A stretch of DNA of 64,000 bases from Streptomyces morookaense (GTDB lineage Bacteria > Actinomycetota > Actinomycetes > Streptomycetales > Streptomycetaceae). The DNA is taken from positions 1-64,000 of the forward strand of contig NZ_JABBXF010000033.1 of assembly GCF_013030945.1 (NCBI RefSeq), given 5' to 3'. Positions 25,976-34,993 of the stretch are shown piece by piece. Each line of letters opens with the position of its first letter. Positions within the stretch are counted from its first letter, which is position 1. Both the position numbers and the translations under genes were made by a program. Under the pieces are notes generated by a model. That model saw only the letters and a list, made by a program, of their open reading frames with translations. It was not told the origin of the DNA and made no database searches.

Positions 25976-27028
25976 TCACGCGGACTTCTTCGGCTCTGCG
26001 GGCTTGCGGGCGATGACGAGCGTGTCGTGTTCGCCGAGCGGCACGGTCTGCACCGACTCCAGGCCCGCGTCGGCGAGCCACGCGGTGCACTCGGCCAGGG
26101 TGTACTCGGAACCACCGTTGGTGATCAGCTGCATGTTGAGGCTGATGAGCGTGTTCCACGGATCGTCCGGGGCCTCCTCGAGCAACTGGTCGTAGATGAG
26201 GAGCGCACCGCCCGGGCGCACGGCGTCCGCCATCTTCCTGACGAGCCGGGCCCGTTCGTCGGGCGTCCAGTCGTGCAGCACGTGGCCCGTGACGACGATG
26301 TCGGCGCTCGGCAGGTCGTCGACGAAGAAGTCGCCGCCGGTGAAGGCCGCCCGGTCGGTGAGGCCGAAGCCGGCGATGTGCTCGTCGAACATCGGCGCAA
26401 TGGCCGGAAGGTCGAAGACGCCGCCGGTGAGGTGCGGTTGTGCCATCAGCACCTGGGCGAGGAGATTGCCGCGGGCACCGCCGACGTCGAGAACCGTGCG
26501 GTGCTCGCTCCAGTCGAAGGCAGCGGCGAGGTGCGGACCGAGAGGGCCGCTGACGGCGTCCATCATCCGCAGGAAGTTCCGCAGGTGGCCGGGGTCCGCC
26601 ATCATGCGCTCGAAGGCGGCCGCCTGGTCCTCGCGGCCCGCAAGCTGCGGATCTCCCGTGCGCAGCAGGCCGGTCAGCCCGGACCAGGCCGGGTACATCA
26701 TCCGGTTGGCCCGCTCGAGGAACGCACCGGAGTACTCCGGCTTCGCCTTGTCGAGGAAGCGGTCGGCGGCCGGCGCATTGGTGTAGGTGTCGCCGTCCTT
26801 GCGCAGCAGCCCGAAGCACACGAGAGCGGTCAGGAAGTCCCGGGCGCCGCGCGGGTGCAGGCCGATCTTCTCGCACAACTGCTGCTCGGTGGCCGGTCCG
26901 GCTGCGAGGGTGCTGAACAGGTCGAGTTCGATGGCACTGAGGACCACTTTCGCCTGGGCGAAGGCGATGCCGATGCGGTTGATGTCGTCCAGCGTGGACG
27001 GCTCTGCGGTCAGTGGAATGTGCGTCAC
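25976..27028 (-). CDS. Aromatic O-methyltransferase (DnrK/TcmO-like)
   Basis: 350 aa. An N-terminal winged-helix dimerisation domain (IELDLFSTLAAGPATEQQLCEKIGLHPRGARDFLTALV) and a C-terminal SAM domain with TVLDVGGARGNLLAQVL, HVLHDWTPDERARLVRKMADAVRPGGALLIYD and the DE pair typical of this family. It methylates phenolic hydroxyls on the polyketide core. GTG 27028 has aaagggg ten bases upstream. Translation of 'HDW' includes the His normally acting as general base. Confidence 0.9.
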   Translation of the reverse strand: MTHIPLTAEPSTLDDINRIGIAFAQAKVVLSAIELDLFSTLAAGPATEQQLCEKIGLHPRGARDFLTALVCFGLLRKDGDTYTNAPAADRFLDKAKPEYSGAFLERANRMMYPAWSGLTGLLRTGDPQLAGREDQAAAFERMMADPGHLRNFLRMMDAVSGPLGPHLAAAFDWSEHRTVLDVGGARGNLLAQVLMAQPHLTGGVFDLPAIAPMFDEHIAGFGLTDRAAFTGGDFFVDDLPSADIVVTGHVLHDWTPDERARLVRKMADAVRPGGALLIYDQLLEEAPDDPWNTLISLNMQLITNGGSEYTLAECTAWLADAGLESVQTVPLGEHDTLVIARKPAEPKKSA

Positions 27029-27090
27029 GTGGTCTGAGCCCCTTTCCCGGCGTTGACGCCGATCACACGGCACACGCTGGCACCGGGCGT

Positions 27091-27119
27091 TCGAGCACAG
27101 ATCCAGGACGCGTCGGCGC
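27091..27119 (+). promoter_or_regulatory. Candidate SARP-binding repeats before the POT transporter
   Basis: TCGAGCA (27091), TCCAGGA (27102) and TCGGCGC (27113) start 11 bp apart on the plus strand, about 100 bp ahead of the transporter start. The second and third repeats are degenerate. Confidence 0.4.
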
Positions 27120-27219
27120 ACCGTGCCGGATCCCACCGCCCCAACTGCACCCCAACCGGCCCCGAAGGGTGCCGGAGAGGCTGGACGGAGGCCGTGTCGA
27201 GGTGAAAGAGGAGAGGCCG

Positions 27220-28749
27220 ATGTCTGGTTCGGGTGGCGGTACCGTCCATACGCCGCGGGGGGTGCTGGGCCAGCCGAGATGGTTCGTCACCCTGTTCCTC
27301 ACGGACATGTGGGAACGGTTCAGCTTCTTCGGGATGCACGCCATTCTCGTGCTGTTCGCCGTGGCAGCGCCGCAGGACGGGGGGCTCGGGCTGCCCAGGA
27401 CGCAGGCGCTGGCACTGTTCGGTGCCTATGTGGGCGTGGTGTTCATCGCGGCCATGCCGGGCGGCTGGGTGGGCGACCGGATCCTGGGCGAGCGGCGGTC
27501 CACGCTCGTCGGCGGTGTCGTGATCGCGACGGGGCACTACACCATGCTGCTGCCGTCGGCGGCCGCAGCCTATGCGGGCCTCGCCCTGATCGCCTGTGGC
27601 ACGGGCCTGTTGAAGCCCAACATGCTGGCCCTGCTCGGGAGGTTCTTCGGCCCGGGCCGGAGCGCCGAACGGGAAGCCACACTGTCGGTGTTCTACGTCA
27701 GCATCCAGATCAGCGCCCTGGCCGCTCCGTTGGTGACGGGCTTCCTGGGGGAAACGGTCGACTGGCACCTGGGCTTCGGTGCCGCGGGTGTCGGCATGAC
27801 CTTCGGAGTGATCCAATTCGCCTGGGGCAGCCGCTCCTTCGGCGACGTGGGGCGGGAGCCGGGCCACCGGGCGACGCCGGCGGAAGTGCGCCGGGCGGCT
27901 CGTGCCACGGCGCTCGCGGTCCTGGTCGTCGCCGCCCTGGTCTGCGCCGACGTGGCGAGCGGCGCGTTCGGGCTGATGCACGTGGTGGCGGCCATGGGTC
28001 TGCTCACCATGGTCGCGCCGGTGTTGTGCTTCCTCGGGCTGCGGAGGAACGCCGCGCTCGGCACCGCGGATCGCGCACGGGTGACGGCCTTCGGCTGGGT
28101 GCTCGCGGCGACGGCGCTGTTCTGGATGTACGTGATCCAGGCGAGCTCCTTGCTCGGCCTGTTCGCGAAGCGCTCCGTCGACCGGCATCTGGCCGGGTTC
28201 GAGCTTCCTGCGAGCTGGTTCCAGTCGGCGACACCGCTGTTCATGCTGCTGATCGCACCCGTGGCGGCGTGGCTGTGGACGAGGTCGGGCGACCGGGTGT
28301 CGCTGCCGGTGAAAATGGCGCTCGGGCTCGGCGCGGCAGCGGCCGGCATGGCCGTCATGAGCGGGGCCGCCGTCTGCGCCTCGGACGGCAGCCTGGTGTC
28401 GCCTCTGTGGCTTGTCGCGGTCTTCTTCCTGCTGGCGTGCGGCGAGGTGGTCCTGGCACCGGTCGGGCTGAGCGCCTCCGCGGACATCGCCCCGGGCTCC
28501 TTCGCCGGCCGGACGATGGGCCTGTACTGGATGTGTTCCGCGCTGGGCGCGGGCGTGGGCAGCCAGTTGGTGCACCTCGTGGACGTGCTGCCGCAGTCCG
28601 TCTATTTCCTGGTGCTCTCGGCGGTCGGCGCGGGTGCGGCCGCGGCCCTGCTGGCGGGACGCCGCGCACTGACCGCCCGGCTCACGGTGGACGCCGGGCG
28701 GCCGGAGGCGGCGGAGCGCGTCACCGCGGAGGCGGCCGCCGGCCGGTAG
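27220..28749 (+). CDS. POT/PTR-family MFS transporter
   Basis: 509 aa, about 12-14 membrane segments. The proton-dependent oligopeptide transporter signature is present: DMWERFSFFGMHAILVLF (the E of the ExxERF-type motif), GGWVGDRILGERRSTLVGG and FYVSIQISALAAPLVTGFLGE. POT proteins import peptides in other settings, but in polyketide clusters related genes are thought to serve product transport. ATG 27220 is preceded by aaagaggagagg. It is followed after 78 bases by the PadR regulator. Confidence 0.88.
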   Translation: MSGSGGGTVHTPRGVLGQPRWFVTLFLTDMWERFSFFGMHAILVLFAVAAPQDGGLGLPRTQALALFGAYVGVVFIAAMPGGWVGDRILGERRSTLVGGVVIATGHYTMLLPSAAAAYAGLALIACGTGLLKPNMLALLGRFFGPGRSAEREATLSVFYVSIQISALAAPLVTGFLGETVDWHLGFGAAGVGMTFGVIQFAWGSRSFGDVGREPGHRATPAEVRRAARATALAVLVVAALVCADVASGAFGLMHVVAAMGLLTMVAPVLCFLGLRRNAALGTADRARVTAFGWVLAATALFWMYVIQASSLLGLFAKRSVDRHLAGFELPASWFQSATPLFMLLIAPVAAWLWTRSGDRVSLPVKMALGLGAAAAGMAVMSGAAVCASDGSLVSPLWLVAVFFLLACGEVVLAPVGLSASADIAPGSFAGRTMGLYWMCSALGAGVGSQLVHLVDVLPQSVYFLVLSAVGAGAAAALLAGRRALTARLTVDAGRPEAAERVTAEAAAGR

Positions 28750-28827
28750 ACCGCTCGGACCCGCCTTCGTGAAATTGCCGGGAAGAACACCGGAAATACT
28801 GTCCGGGAAAATAATTCGGGAACTTCG

Positions 28828-29406
28828 ATGAGCCGTCTGGAACTCTCCTGCGACACACCTTCTCTCGTCGCCCTGTGTTTTCTGGGTGAACGGGACATGC
28901 ATCCGTACGAGATGCTCCGCCTTCTCCATGAGCGGCACAAGGAGAAGGTGGTCAGAGGACTGCCTCGCAGCATCTACCGAGCCGTCGAGAGACTCTGTGG
29001 AGCGGGTCTCGTCGAGCCGGTGGGAACGACACGGTCGGGGCGGCGCCCGGAGCGGACCGTGTACCGGATCACGGAGGACGGCAGGGAGGTCATGGTCGCG
29101 GAACTGGCGGCACGGACCTCCACGCCCGACAGTGAACTCCCGTCCTTCGCCGCCACGTTGTCGCTGATCGGCAGCCTTCCCGACGAGCTGCTCGCCCCGG
29201 CGCTGCGGGATCGCTGCATACGGCTGGAGGGCGCCCTCGCCGACCTCGGGAAGCAGGCCGATCTCGCCGCTCCGTACGTGACCCGGGACCGCCTGGTCGA
29301 ACTCCACTATCTGCAGGCCGTTCGTTCCGCGGAGTTGAGCTGGGTGAAATCCCTGCTCGCCGAAGTCGGATCACGGACGGCGAATACCGCGGTGGAGTGT
29401 TTCTAG
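28828..29406 (+). CDS. PadR-family transcriptional regulator
   Basis: 192 aa. Winged helix-turn-helix with LVALCFLGERDMHPYEMLRLLHER, SIYRAVERLCGAGLVEPVG and RTVYRITEDGREVM, then a long C-terminal alpha-helical dimerisation part, as in PadR subfamily 2. PadR repressors often respond to phenolic ligands and control a neighbouring exporter. It sits between the POT transporter and the polyketide operon, so it may couple export to the presence of aromatic product. The leader at 28780-28825 is AT-rich with repeated ccgg(a/g)aa elements that could be its binding site. Confidence 0.87.
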   Translation: MSRLELSCDTPSLVALCFLGERDMHPYEMLRLLHERHKEKVVRGLPRSIYRAVERLCGAGLVEPVGTTRSGRRPERTVYRITEDGREVMVAELAARTSTPDSELPSFAATLSLIGSLPDELLAPALRDRCIRLEGALADLGKQADLAAPYVTRDRLVELHYLQAVRSAELSWVKSLLAEVGSRTANTAVECF

Positions 29407-29538
29407 ATCTGTTCTCTAAGGCCGGCCGGAACGATGTGAGAACTTCCGCTCGCCGGCCCCGTAAATGGCCCTGGCGAGCAGCCTGTTGCGGCAGCGACGG
29501 CGGGCAGAGGGAAAACGAGCGAACGGAGGGACAGCACG

Positions 29539-29862
29539 GTGGAACGCAGGCTCATCGTGGCACGGATGGATCCAGGAGACGCGCAGTCGGTGGCCGAGGT
29601 GTTCGCCGAGTCGGACGCGGGGGCACTGCCCGGGCTCATCGGTGTGACCGGACGCTCGCTCTTCCACTACAACGGCCTGTACTTCCACCTCATCGAGGCG
29701 GAGACATCCGTGCGGGAGCGCATCGACGCGAAGAAGACGGACCCGCTGTTCCAGGACGTCAGCAGGAAGCTCGAGCCGTACATCGCGCCGTACGACCCGC
29801 AGACCTGGCAGGGCCCGGCCGACGCCATGGCCACCCGCTTCTACAGCTGGCGGGCCAAGTGA
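29539..29862 (+). CDS. TcmI-like polyketide cyclase
   Basis: 107 aa, the size of TcmI/WhiE ORFVII monodomain cyclases (ferredoxin-like fold). Conserved features are RLIVARMDPGDAQSVAEVFAESD near the start, SLFHYNGLYFHLIEAE and DVSRKLEPYIAPYDP. These enzymes close the later rings of tetracenomycin and pentangular skeletons. GTG 29539 with ggaggg eight bases upstream. It opens the dense polyketide operon, 132 bases after the PadR gene. Confidence 0.9.
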   Translation: MERRLIVARMDPGDAQSVAEVFAESDAGALPGLIGVTGRSLFHYNGLYFHLIEAETSVRERIDAKKTDPLFQDVSRKLEPYIAPYDPQTWQGPADAMATRFYSWRAK

Positions 29863-29909
29863 CCGCCGGCCGGACCCCCACGCCCGAACCCCAGAGGAAG
29901 GCAGCCACC

Positions 29910-30335
29910 ATGGCCGAGACCCCGCGTGCAGTCGCCTTGGCGGACGTCGAGCCCAACCGCCGCCGGGGCGGCGAACTCCGCGTCGTCCTGGGCCCGAAGA
30001 CGGCAGGGGCGACGACCGGGTTCATGGGTGTCCTGACGCTGCAGCCCGGCGAGTTCGTCAGCGAGCACTACCACCCCTACTCGGAGGAGTTCCTGTACGT
30101 CGTGCGGGGCACGGCAACCGCACGCCTGGACGGCGAGGAAGTCTCCGTGTCCGCGGGCGAGGGCCTGCTGGTGCCTCGCTCGATGCGCCACCGCGTCGAG
30201 AACAACGGCACCGAAACGGTCGAGGCGGTCTTCCATCTGGGCCCGCTGGCTCCCCGCCCGGAGCTCGGCCACGTGGACACCGAGCCGCTGCCCGCGCCGG
30301 AGGAGCCCCAGCCGCAGGTGGGAGGCGCCGAATGA
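29910..30335 (+). CDS. Cupin-domain polyketide cyclase/monooxygenase-associated protein (WhiE ORFII-like)
   Basis: 141 aa single-domain cupin. The metal-binding motif is GEFVSEHYHPYSEEFLYVVRGTATARLDGEEV (two His, Glu), and the second motif is LLVPRSMRHRVENNG. WhiE ORFII-type cupins occur beside KS-alpha in spore-pigment and pentangular polyphenol clusters (comparable to PdmL/LlpC proteins, from memory) and are thought to assist cyclisation. It ends with a Pro/Glu-rich tail and overlaps KS-alpha by ATGA. Confidence 0.9.
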   Translation: MAETPRAVALADVEPNRRRGGELRVVLGPKTAGATTGFMGVLTLQPGEFVSEHYHPYSEEFLYVVRGTATARLDGEEVSVSAGEGLLVPRSMRHRVENNGTETVEAVFHLGPLAPRPELGHVDTEPLPAPEEPQPQVGGAE

Positions 30336-31600
30336 GTGCCCGTCGGGCCGTCATCACCGGCATCGGCGTCGTGGCACCCGGAGGCATCGGAACCAAGGCG
30401 TTCTGGTCGCTGCTGACCGATGGCAGGACCGCCACCCGGCCCATATCGCTGTTCGACGCCTCGGACTTCCGCTCCCGCGTCGCAGCCGAGTGCGACTTCG
30501 ACGCCGAGGCCGAGGGGCTGACCGCCCTGGAGGCCCGCACCCTGGACCGCGCCGCCCAGTTCGCGGCGGTCTGCGCCGACCAGGCGCTGGCCGACAGCGG
30601 CCTCGACGTGACGACCGTGCGTCCGCATCGCTTCGGCGTGACCATCGGCAGCGCCGTGGGCGCCTCCACCGGCCTCGAGAACGAATACCTCGCCCTCTCG
30701 CAGCACGGCCGCAACTGGGTGGTCGACTCCGCCCCGGCAGCGGAACGGCTGCGGGAGCACCTGGTGCCCAGCAGCTTCGCCGCCCACGTGGCGCGGCGCA
30801 GCGGCGCGCAGGGCCCGGTCGCCACCGTCTCGACCGGCTGCACGTCGGGGCTCGACGCCGTCGGGCACGCCGTGGCGCTGATCGAGGAGGGCACCACCGA
30901 CGTGATGCTGGCCGGTGCCTCCGACGCACCGATCACACCGATCACGGTGGCCTGCTTCGACAGCATCAAGGCCACCACGCCGGAGAACGACGACCCCGAG
31001 CACGCCTCCCGGCCGTTCGACCGGGACCGCAAGGGGTTCGTCCTGGGCGAAGGCGCCGCGGTCTTCGTGCTGGAGGAGTACGGGAGCGCGCTGCGGCGCG
31101 GCGCGCACATCTACGGCGAGATCGCCGGCTTCGCCACCCGCAGCAACGCCTACCACATGACCGGTCTGCGCCCGGACGGCCGCGAACTGGCGGAGGCGGC
31201 ACGCGTGGCGCTGAGCCGCGCCCGCATGGCCGCCACCGGCGTCGACTACGTCAACGCCCACGGCTCGGGAACCAAGCAGAACGACCGGCACGAGACCGCC
31301 GCGGTCAAGGCGGCGCTGGGACGGCACGCCTACGACGTTCCGGTGAGCTCCATCAAGTCGATGATCGGGCACTCGCTCGGCGCCATCGGATCACTGGAGA
31401 TCGCGGCCTGCGCACTGGCGCTGGAACACCAGGTGGTGCCGCCCACGGCGAACCTGCGGACGGCCGATCCCGAGTGCGACCTGGACTACGTGCCGGTGAC
31501 CGCACGCGAGGCGCGCCTGGACGGCGTGCTCACCCTCGGCAGCGGTTTCGGCGGCTTCCAGAGCGCCATGGTCCTCTCGAAGCCCGGGAGGGCCGCATGA
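30332..31600 (+). CDS. Type II PKS ketosynthase alpha subunit
   Basis: Catalytic half of the minimal PKS, which builds the poly-beta-keto chain from malonyl-ACP. 422 aa. Active-site Cys170 in VSTGCTSGLDAVGHA, catalytic His in VNAHGSGTKQNDRHE and SIKSMIGHSLGAIGS. GSAVGASTGLENEYL and the C-terminal GSGFGGFQSAMVL are typical of KS-alpha. No KASIII or extra starter-unit genes are nearby, so acetate is the simplest starter. ATG overlaps the cupin stop. ATGA at the end couples it to KS-beta, giving equal amounts of the two subunits. Confidence 0.98.
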   Translation: MSARRAVITGIGVVAPGGIGTKAFWSLLTDGRTATRPISLFDASDFRSRVAAECDFDAEAEGLTALEARTLDRAAQFAAVCADQALADSGLDVTTVRPHRFGVTIGSAVGASTGLENEYLALSQHGRNWVVDSAPAAERLREHLVPSSFAAHVARRSGAQGPVATVSTGCTSGLDAVGHAVALIEEGTTDVMLAGASDAPITPITVACFDSIKATTPENDDPEHASRPFDRDRKGFVLGEGAAVFVLEEYGSALRRGAHIYGEIAGFATRSNAYHMTGLRPDGRELAEAARVALSRARMAATGVDYVNAHGSGTKQNDRHETAAVKAALGRHAYDVPVSSIKSMIGHSLGAIGSLEIAACALALEHQVVPPTANLRTADPECDLDYVPVTAREARLDGVLTLGSGFGGFQSAMVLSKPGRAA

Positions 31601-32877
31601 GCACGACCGTATCCGAGTCCACGGTGCAGGCCGGGAGCGGTTGTCCGGAGCAGCCGGCGGCCGAAGCGCTGATCACCGGCATCGGCATGCTCGCGCCCAA
31701 CGGCGCGCATACCGAGGAGATCTGGGCGAACGTCCTGGCAGGCCGGACCGGAATCCGGCCCGTCAGCCGCTTCCGGCCCAAGGGACCGGTGCGGCTGGCC
31801 GGTGAGGTCGCGGACGACGCGTTCCTCCAGGCCGTCCCCAGCCGCCTGCGCGCGCAGACCGACCGCTGGACGCAGATGGCCGTGGCGGCGTCCGACGCAG
31901 CCCTGGAGGACGCCGGGCTGGCGGACGCCGGCACCCGGCCGTACGACCCCTTCGACATGGCCGTCATCACGGCCAGTTCCTCCGGTGGCAACGAGTTCGG
32001 GCAGCGAGAGCTGAGCCGCCTGTGGACCGAGGGACCGCAGCGCGTGTCGGTCTACCAGTCCATCGCATGGTTCTACGCCGCGACGACGGGCCAGCTCTCG
32101 ATCCGGCACGGGATGCAGGGACCGTGCGGCGTCGTGGTCGCGGACCAGGCCGGCGGGCTCGACGCCCTCGCACAGGCCCGGCGCGTGCTGCGCTCCGGCA
32201 CGGGGCTGGTCCTCACCGGGGGGATGGAGGCCCCTCTGTCGCCGTACGCCCTCACCTGCCTCGATTCGGACGGGACCGTCAGCCACGCGACCGATCCGGC
32301 CCGTGCCTACCTCCCCTTCCACGAGGGCGCCACGGGCTGGGTGCCCGGCGAGGGCGGTGCGATCCTCGTCGTCGAGGAATCCACGGCCGCGCGCAGCCGC
32401 GCGGTGCCGCACGTGTACGGCCGGCTGGCCGGCCACGCGGCGACGTTCGACTCGCCCTCGGCACCCCCCGGCAGCGGGCTGCTGGCCGCAGCCGGCGCCG
32501 CGCTGGAGGACGCGGGGGTCGAACCGTCCCGGGTCGACGTCGTGTTCGCCGATGCGGCAGGGGTGCGAAGCCAGGACGAGGCCGAAATCCGCGTGCTGAC
32601 CGAGCTGTTCGGACCGCGGGGCGTACCGGTGACCGCGCCCAAGACGATGACGGGCCGCCTCAATGCCGGCGGCGGACCGCTGGACGTCGCCCTGGCGGTG
32701 CTGGCGATGCGCGACGGCGTCATCCCGCCGACCGTGCTGCCCGCGGAGCCGGCTCCCACGCACCCGCTCGACCTCGTCACAGGCCGCCCCCGCACCGCCG
32801 CGATCCGCACCGCCCTGGTGCTGGCCCGGGGCGCGGGCGGATTCAACTCCGCCGTCGTACTGACCCAGGCGTACTGA
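31597..32877 (+). CDS. Type II PKS chain-length factor (KS-beta)
   Basis: 426 aa. The active-site Cys is replaced by Gln184 in VVADQAGGLDALAQARR, diagnostic of KS-beta, which supplies the malonyl decarboxylase function and sets chain length in a cavity shared with KS-alpha. The late region KTMTGRLNAGGGPLDVALAVLAMRDGVIPPT is conserved. Chain length cannot be measured by eye. Gate residues compared with whiE/Pdm-type factors would tell whether the product is a dodecaketide, as the neighbours suggest. Confidence 0.97.
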   Translation: MSTTVSESTVQAGSGCPEQPAAEALITGIGMLAPNGAHTEEIWANVLAGRTGIRPVSRFRPKGPVRLAGEVADDAFLQAVPSRLRAQTDRWTQMAVAASDAALEDAGLADAGTRPYDPFDMAVITASSSGGNEFGQRELSRLWTEGPQRVSVYQSIAWFYAATTGQLSIRHGMQGPCGVVVADQAGGLDALAQARRVLRSGTGLVLTGGMEAPLSPYALTCLDSDGTVSHATDPARAYLPFHEGATGWVPGEGGAILVVEESTAARSRAVPHVYGRLAGHAATFDSPSAPPGSGLLAAAGAALEDAGVEPSRVDVVFADAAGVRSQDEAEIRVLTELFGPRGVPVTAPKTMTGRLNAGGGPLDVALAVLAMRDGVIPPTVLPAEPAPTHPLDLVTGRPRTAAIRTALVLARGAGGFNSAVVLTQAY

Positions 32878-32946
32878 CCCGGGCGTACTGACCCAAGGGC
32901 ACCACACGCCCACAGCACTTCGTTTCCGGAAAGGGACCATCTCATC

Positions 32947-33189
32947 ATGACGCTCGACGAGTTGAGGACGATCATGCGCCAGTGCGGCGTGGAGGACGGC
33001 GTCGACCTGGACGGCGACATCCTCGACCGGACGTGGGCCGAGCTGGGCTACGACTCGCTGGCGGTCCTGGAGATCACCACGGCGGTCCAGCACCAGGCGC
33101 AGAACCGCATCCCCGAGGACGAGTTGGGGGACCTCCACACCCCCCGCCTGCTCCTGTCCCGCGCCGGCGAGCAGAACCGGGCGGCCTGA
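32947..33189 (+). CDS. Type II PKS acyl carrier protein
   Basis: 80 aa. Phosphopantetheine site Ser37 in WAELGYDSLAVLEI. Helix 1 begins MTLDELRTIMRQ. Completes the minimal PKS with the two preceding genes (69-base gap with ggaaaggga). No phosphopantetheinyl transferase or malonyl-CoA:ACP transacylase gene is in the window, so these must be supplied by primary metabolism. Confidence 0.97.
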   Translation: MTLDELRTIMRQCGVEDGVDLDGDILDRTWAELGYDSLAVLEITTAVQHQAQNRIPEDELGDLHTPRLLLSRAGEQNRAA

Positions 33190-33191
33190 CC

Positions 33192-33671
33192 ATGGCCATG
33201 CACACCGACAACAGTGTCTACGTCGAGGCGCCCATGGAGCTGGTGTGGGAGCGCACCAACGACATCGCCTCGTGGACCGAACTCTTCGACGAGTACGCCG
33301 AGTCCTCCGTGCTCTCGCAGGACGGTGACACGGTCACCTTCCGTCTCGCCCTGCACCCGGACGCCGAGGGGCGGGTGTGGAGCTGGGTCTCGCAGCGGTC
33401 GATGGACCCGGTCACGCGCACCACGCGCTCGCACCGCGTGGAGACGGGACCGTTCAAGTACATGAGCATCTTCTGGGAGTACGTACCGGACGGCGAAGGC
33501 GTCCGCATGCGCTGGGTGCAGGACTTCGAGATGAAGCCGACGGCCCCCCTGGGCGACGCGGCCATGGCCGAGCGCATCAACCGCAACACCCGTCATCAGC
33601 AAGCGCGCATCAAGCGACTGCTGGAGGAGGCCGCACAGGAAGCGCGCGTCCTCGTCGGCAGCCCCGAGTAG
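33192..33671 (+). CDS. Polyketide aromatase/cyclase (WhiE ORFVI / TcmN N-terminal type)
   Basis: 159 aa, one START/Bet v1-like domain: NSVYVEAPMELVWERTNDIASWTELFDEY, SHRVETGPFKYMSIFWEYVP, MRWVQDFEMKP. Monodomain members direct first-ring closure and aromatisation of unreduced chains (C9-C14 or C7-C12). This separates the pathway from angucycline-type clusters, which use didomain aromatases with an early C-9 ketoreductase. It starts two bases after the ACP stop. Confidence 0.94.
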   Translation: MAMHTDNSVYVEAPMELVWERTNDIASWTELFDEYAESSVLSQDGDTVTFRLALHPDAEGRVWSWVSQRSMDPVTRTTRSHRVETGPFKYMSIFWEYVPDGEGVRMRWVQDFEMKPTAPLGDAAMAERINRNTRHQQARIKRLLEEAAQEARVLVGSPE

Positions 33672-33691
33672 GTGCGGACACGGAGGCCGAG

Positions 33692-34153
33692 ATGTTCCCG
33701 ACACTGATCACGGTGCTTCTGGTGTGCACCGGAGTCGCCGCAGGAGACATGTTCTGCACGGCCGTCGGCCTGGCCCCGCTGATGCGTTCCCTGACCTACC
33801 GGCAGTACGTGACGACCGTCCAGTTCCTGCAGCCGCGTTACGACCCGGCCATGCCGGTCATCAACACGACGGCGCTGCTGTCCGGCGTGCTGGCCGCGAT
33901 ATGGGCGCCCTCGCCCACCGTGACGGTGCTGCTGGTCTGCGCGGCCGTCCTGGTAACGGGCGTCATCGCGGTGTCGGTCGCCAAGGCCGTGCCCATCAAC
34001 AGGTTCGTGCTGCGTCTGGACCCGGACGAGGAGCCCGCGGACTGGCGGCGGACGGACCCCCGCACACCGTGGCGGCGGTGGCACCTGGCACGCACGGCGG
34101 CGATGACGGGTGCGCTCGTCCTGGACGCCCTCGCCGTGGCGTGCCTGCTGTAG
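33692..34153 (+). CDS. DUF1772 (anthrone oxygenase-like) membrane protein, copy 1
   Basis: 153 aa, four hydrophobic segments, with the family core YDPAMPVINTTALLSG, VAKAVPINRFVLRLDPDEEP and WRRWHLARTAA. DUF1772 proteins include fungal anthrone oxygenases and occur in bacterial aromatic polyketide clusters, where an anthrone-to-quinone oxygenase role is proposed. A paralogue lies 1.5 kb downstream (35672-36127). The shared NYDP/YDPxMP, VPINR and RxWxxxLxRT motifs suggest both are functional. Confidence 0.82.
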   Translation: MFPTLITVLLVCTGVAAGDMFCTAVGLAPLMRSLTYRQYVTTVQFLQPRYDPAMPVINTTALLSGVLAAIWAPSPTVTVLLVCAAVLVTGVIAVSVAKAVPINRFVLRLDPDEEPADWRRTDPRTPWRRWHLARTAAMTGALVLDALAVACLL

Positions 34154-34206
34154 CCGCGGCAGCGCCGTCCCCCATCCCCGTATTTTCGAGCAGAGAGTGA
34201 AGTGAG

Positions 34207-34935
34207 ATGCGACTCGACGGAAAGCGCGTCCTGGTCACCGGTGGCACCCGCGGCATCGGGCGCAGCCTGTCCCTGGCCTTCGCCGACGCGGGAGCGAACC
34301 TGGTCGCCTGCGGCCGGTCCGACCAGGAGGCCGCCCGGAGCCTGGCCGAGGAACTCCGGGAACGCGGCGGCGACCACCATGTGCTGCACGCCGACGTCAC
34401 CGAACCGGAGCAGATCGACACCCTCGTCGACGAGTGCCGCACCCGGCTGGGCGGTCTCGACGTGCTGGTCAGCAACGCCGGCGCCATCAGCCACGTGCCC
34501 TTCTCCGAGCTGACGCTGGACGAGTGGCGGCGGGTCATCGACACCAACCTGACCGCGGCATACCTGCTGGTCTCCCGGGCCCTGCCCCTGCTGTCCGAGG
34601 GCGCTTCGATCGTCTTCGTCGGTTCCCGGTCCGCCCAGGTCGGCATCCCGCTGCGTGCCCACTACACCGCGTCGAAGTCGGGGCTGATCGGCCTGTCGCG
34701 CTCGCTGGCCAAGGAGCTGGGGCCGCAGGGCATCCGCGTCAACGTCGTGGCACCCGGCGTGATCGAGACCGCGGACAAGCCGCTGACCGAAGAGATCCGT
34801 GCCCGCTACGAGCGGCTCACCGCGCTGGGACGCCTCGGCCAGGGGGAGGAGATCGCCGGCCCCGTGCTGTTCCTGGCCAGCAGCATGTCCGCGTACATGA
34901 CGGGCGAGACCCTCCACGTCGACGGCGGCATCTGA
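34207..34935 (+). CDS. SDR ketoreductase (FabG-like), copy 1
   Basis: 242 aa. VTGGTRGIGRSLSLAF cofactor loop, DVLVSNAGAISHVP, FVGSRSAQVG catalytic Ser region, YTASKSGLIGLSRSLAKELGPQGIRVNVVAPG (Tyr, Lys) and DGGI at the C-terminus. It reduces a keto group on the polyketide or aglycone. Second of two similar reductases in the operon (see 36162). Ribosome-binding site in gagagtgaagtgag. Confidence 0.9.
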   Translation: MRLDGKRVLVTGGTRGIGRSLSLAFADAGANLVACGRSDQEAARSLAEELRERGGDHHVLHADVTEPEQIDTLVDECRTRLGGLDVLVSNAGAISHVPFSELTLDEWRRVIDTNLTAAYLLVSRALPLLSEGASIVFVGSRSAQVGIPLRAHYTASKSGLIGLSRSLAKELGPQGIRVNVVAPGVIETADKPLTEEIRARYERLTALGRLGQGEEIAGPVLFLASSMSAYMTGETLHVDGGI

Positions 34936-34993
34936 CCCACCCCCACCCGCGGTCCCCGGACGGGGACCGGCCGAAGAAGAGAGCGAAGAGTCC

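Noticed and set aside
28749..28828. SARP repeat before PadR (TCGGACC, TTCGTGA 11 bp apart)
   Set aside because: Both heptamers are degenerate and no third repeat or promoter-like element follows; not counted.
29539..33671. Angucycline-type core
   Set aside because: There is no didomain aromatase and no JadI/LanL-type cyclase set. The cyclases are TcmI-like and monodomain WhiE-VI-like, and the cupin and SchA/CurD proteins favour the pentangular or spore-pigment type.
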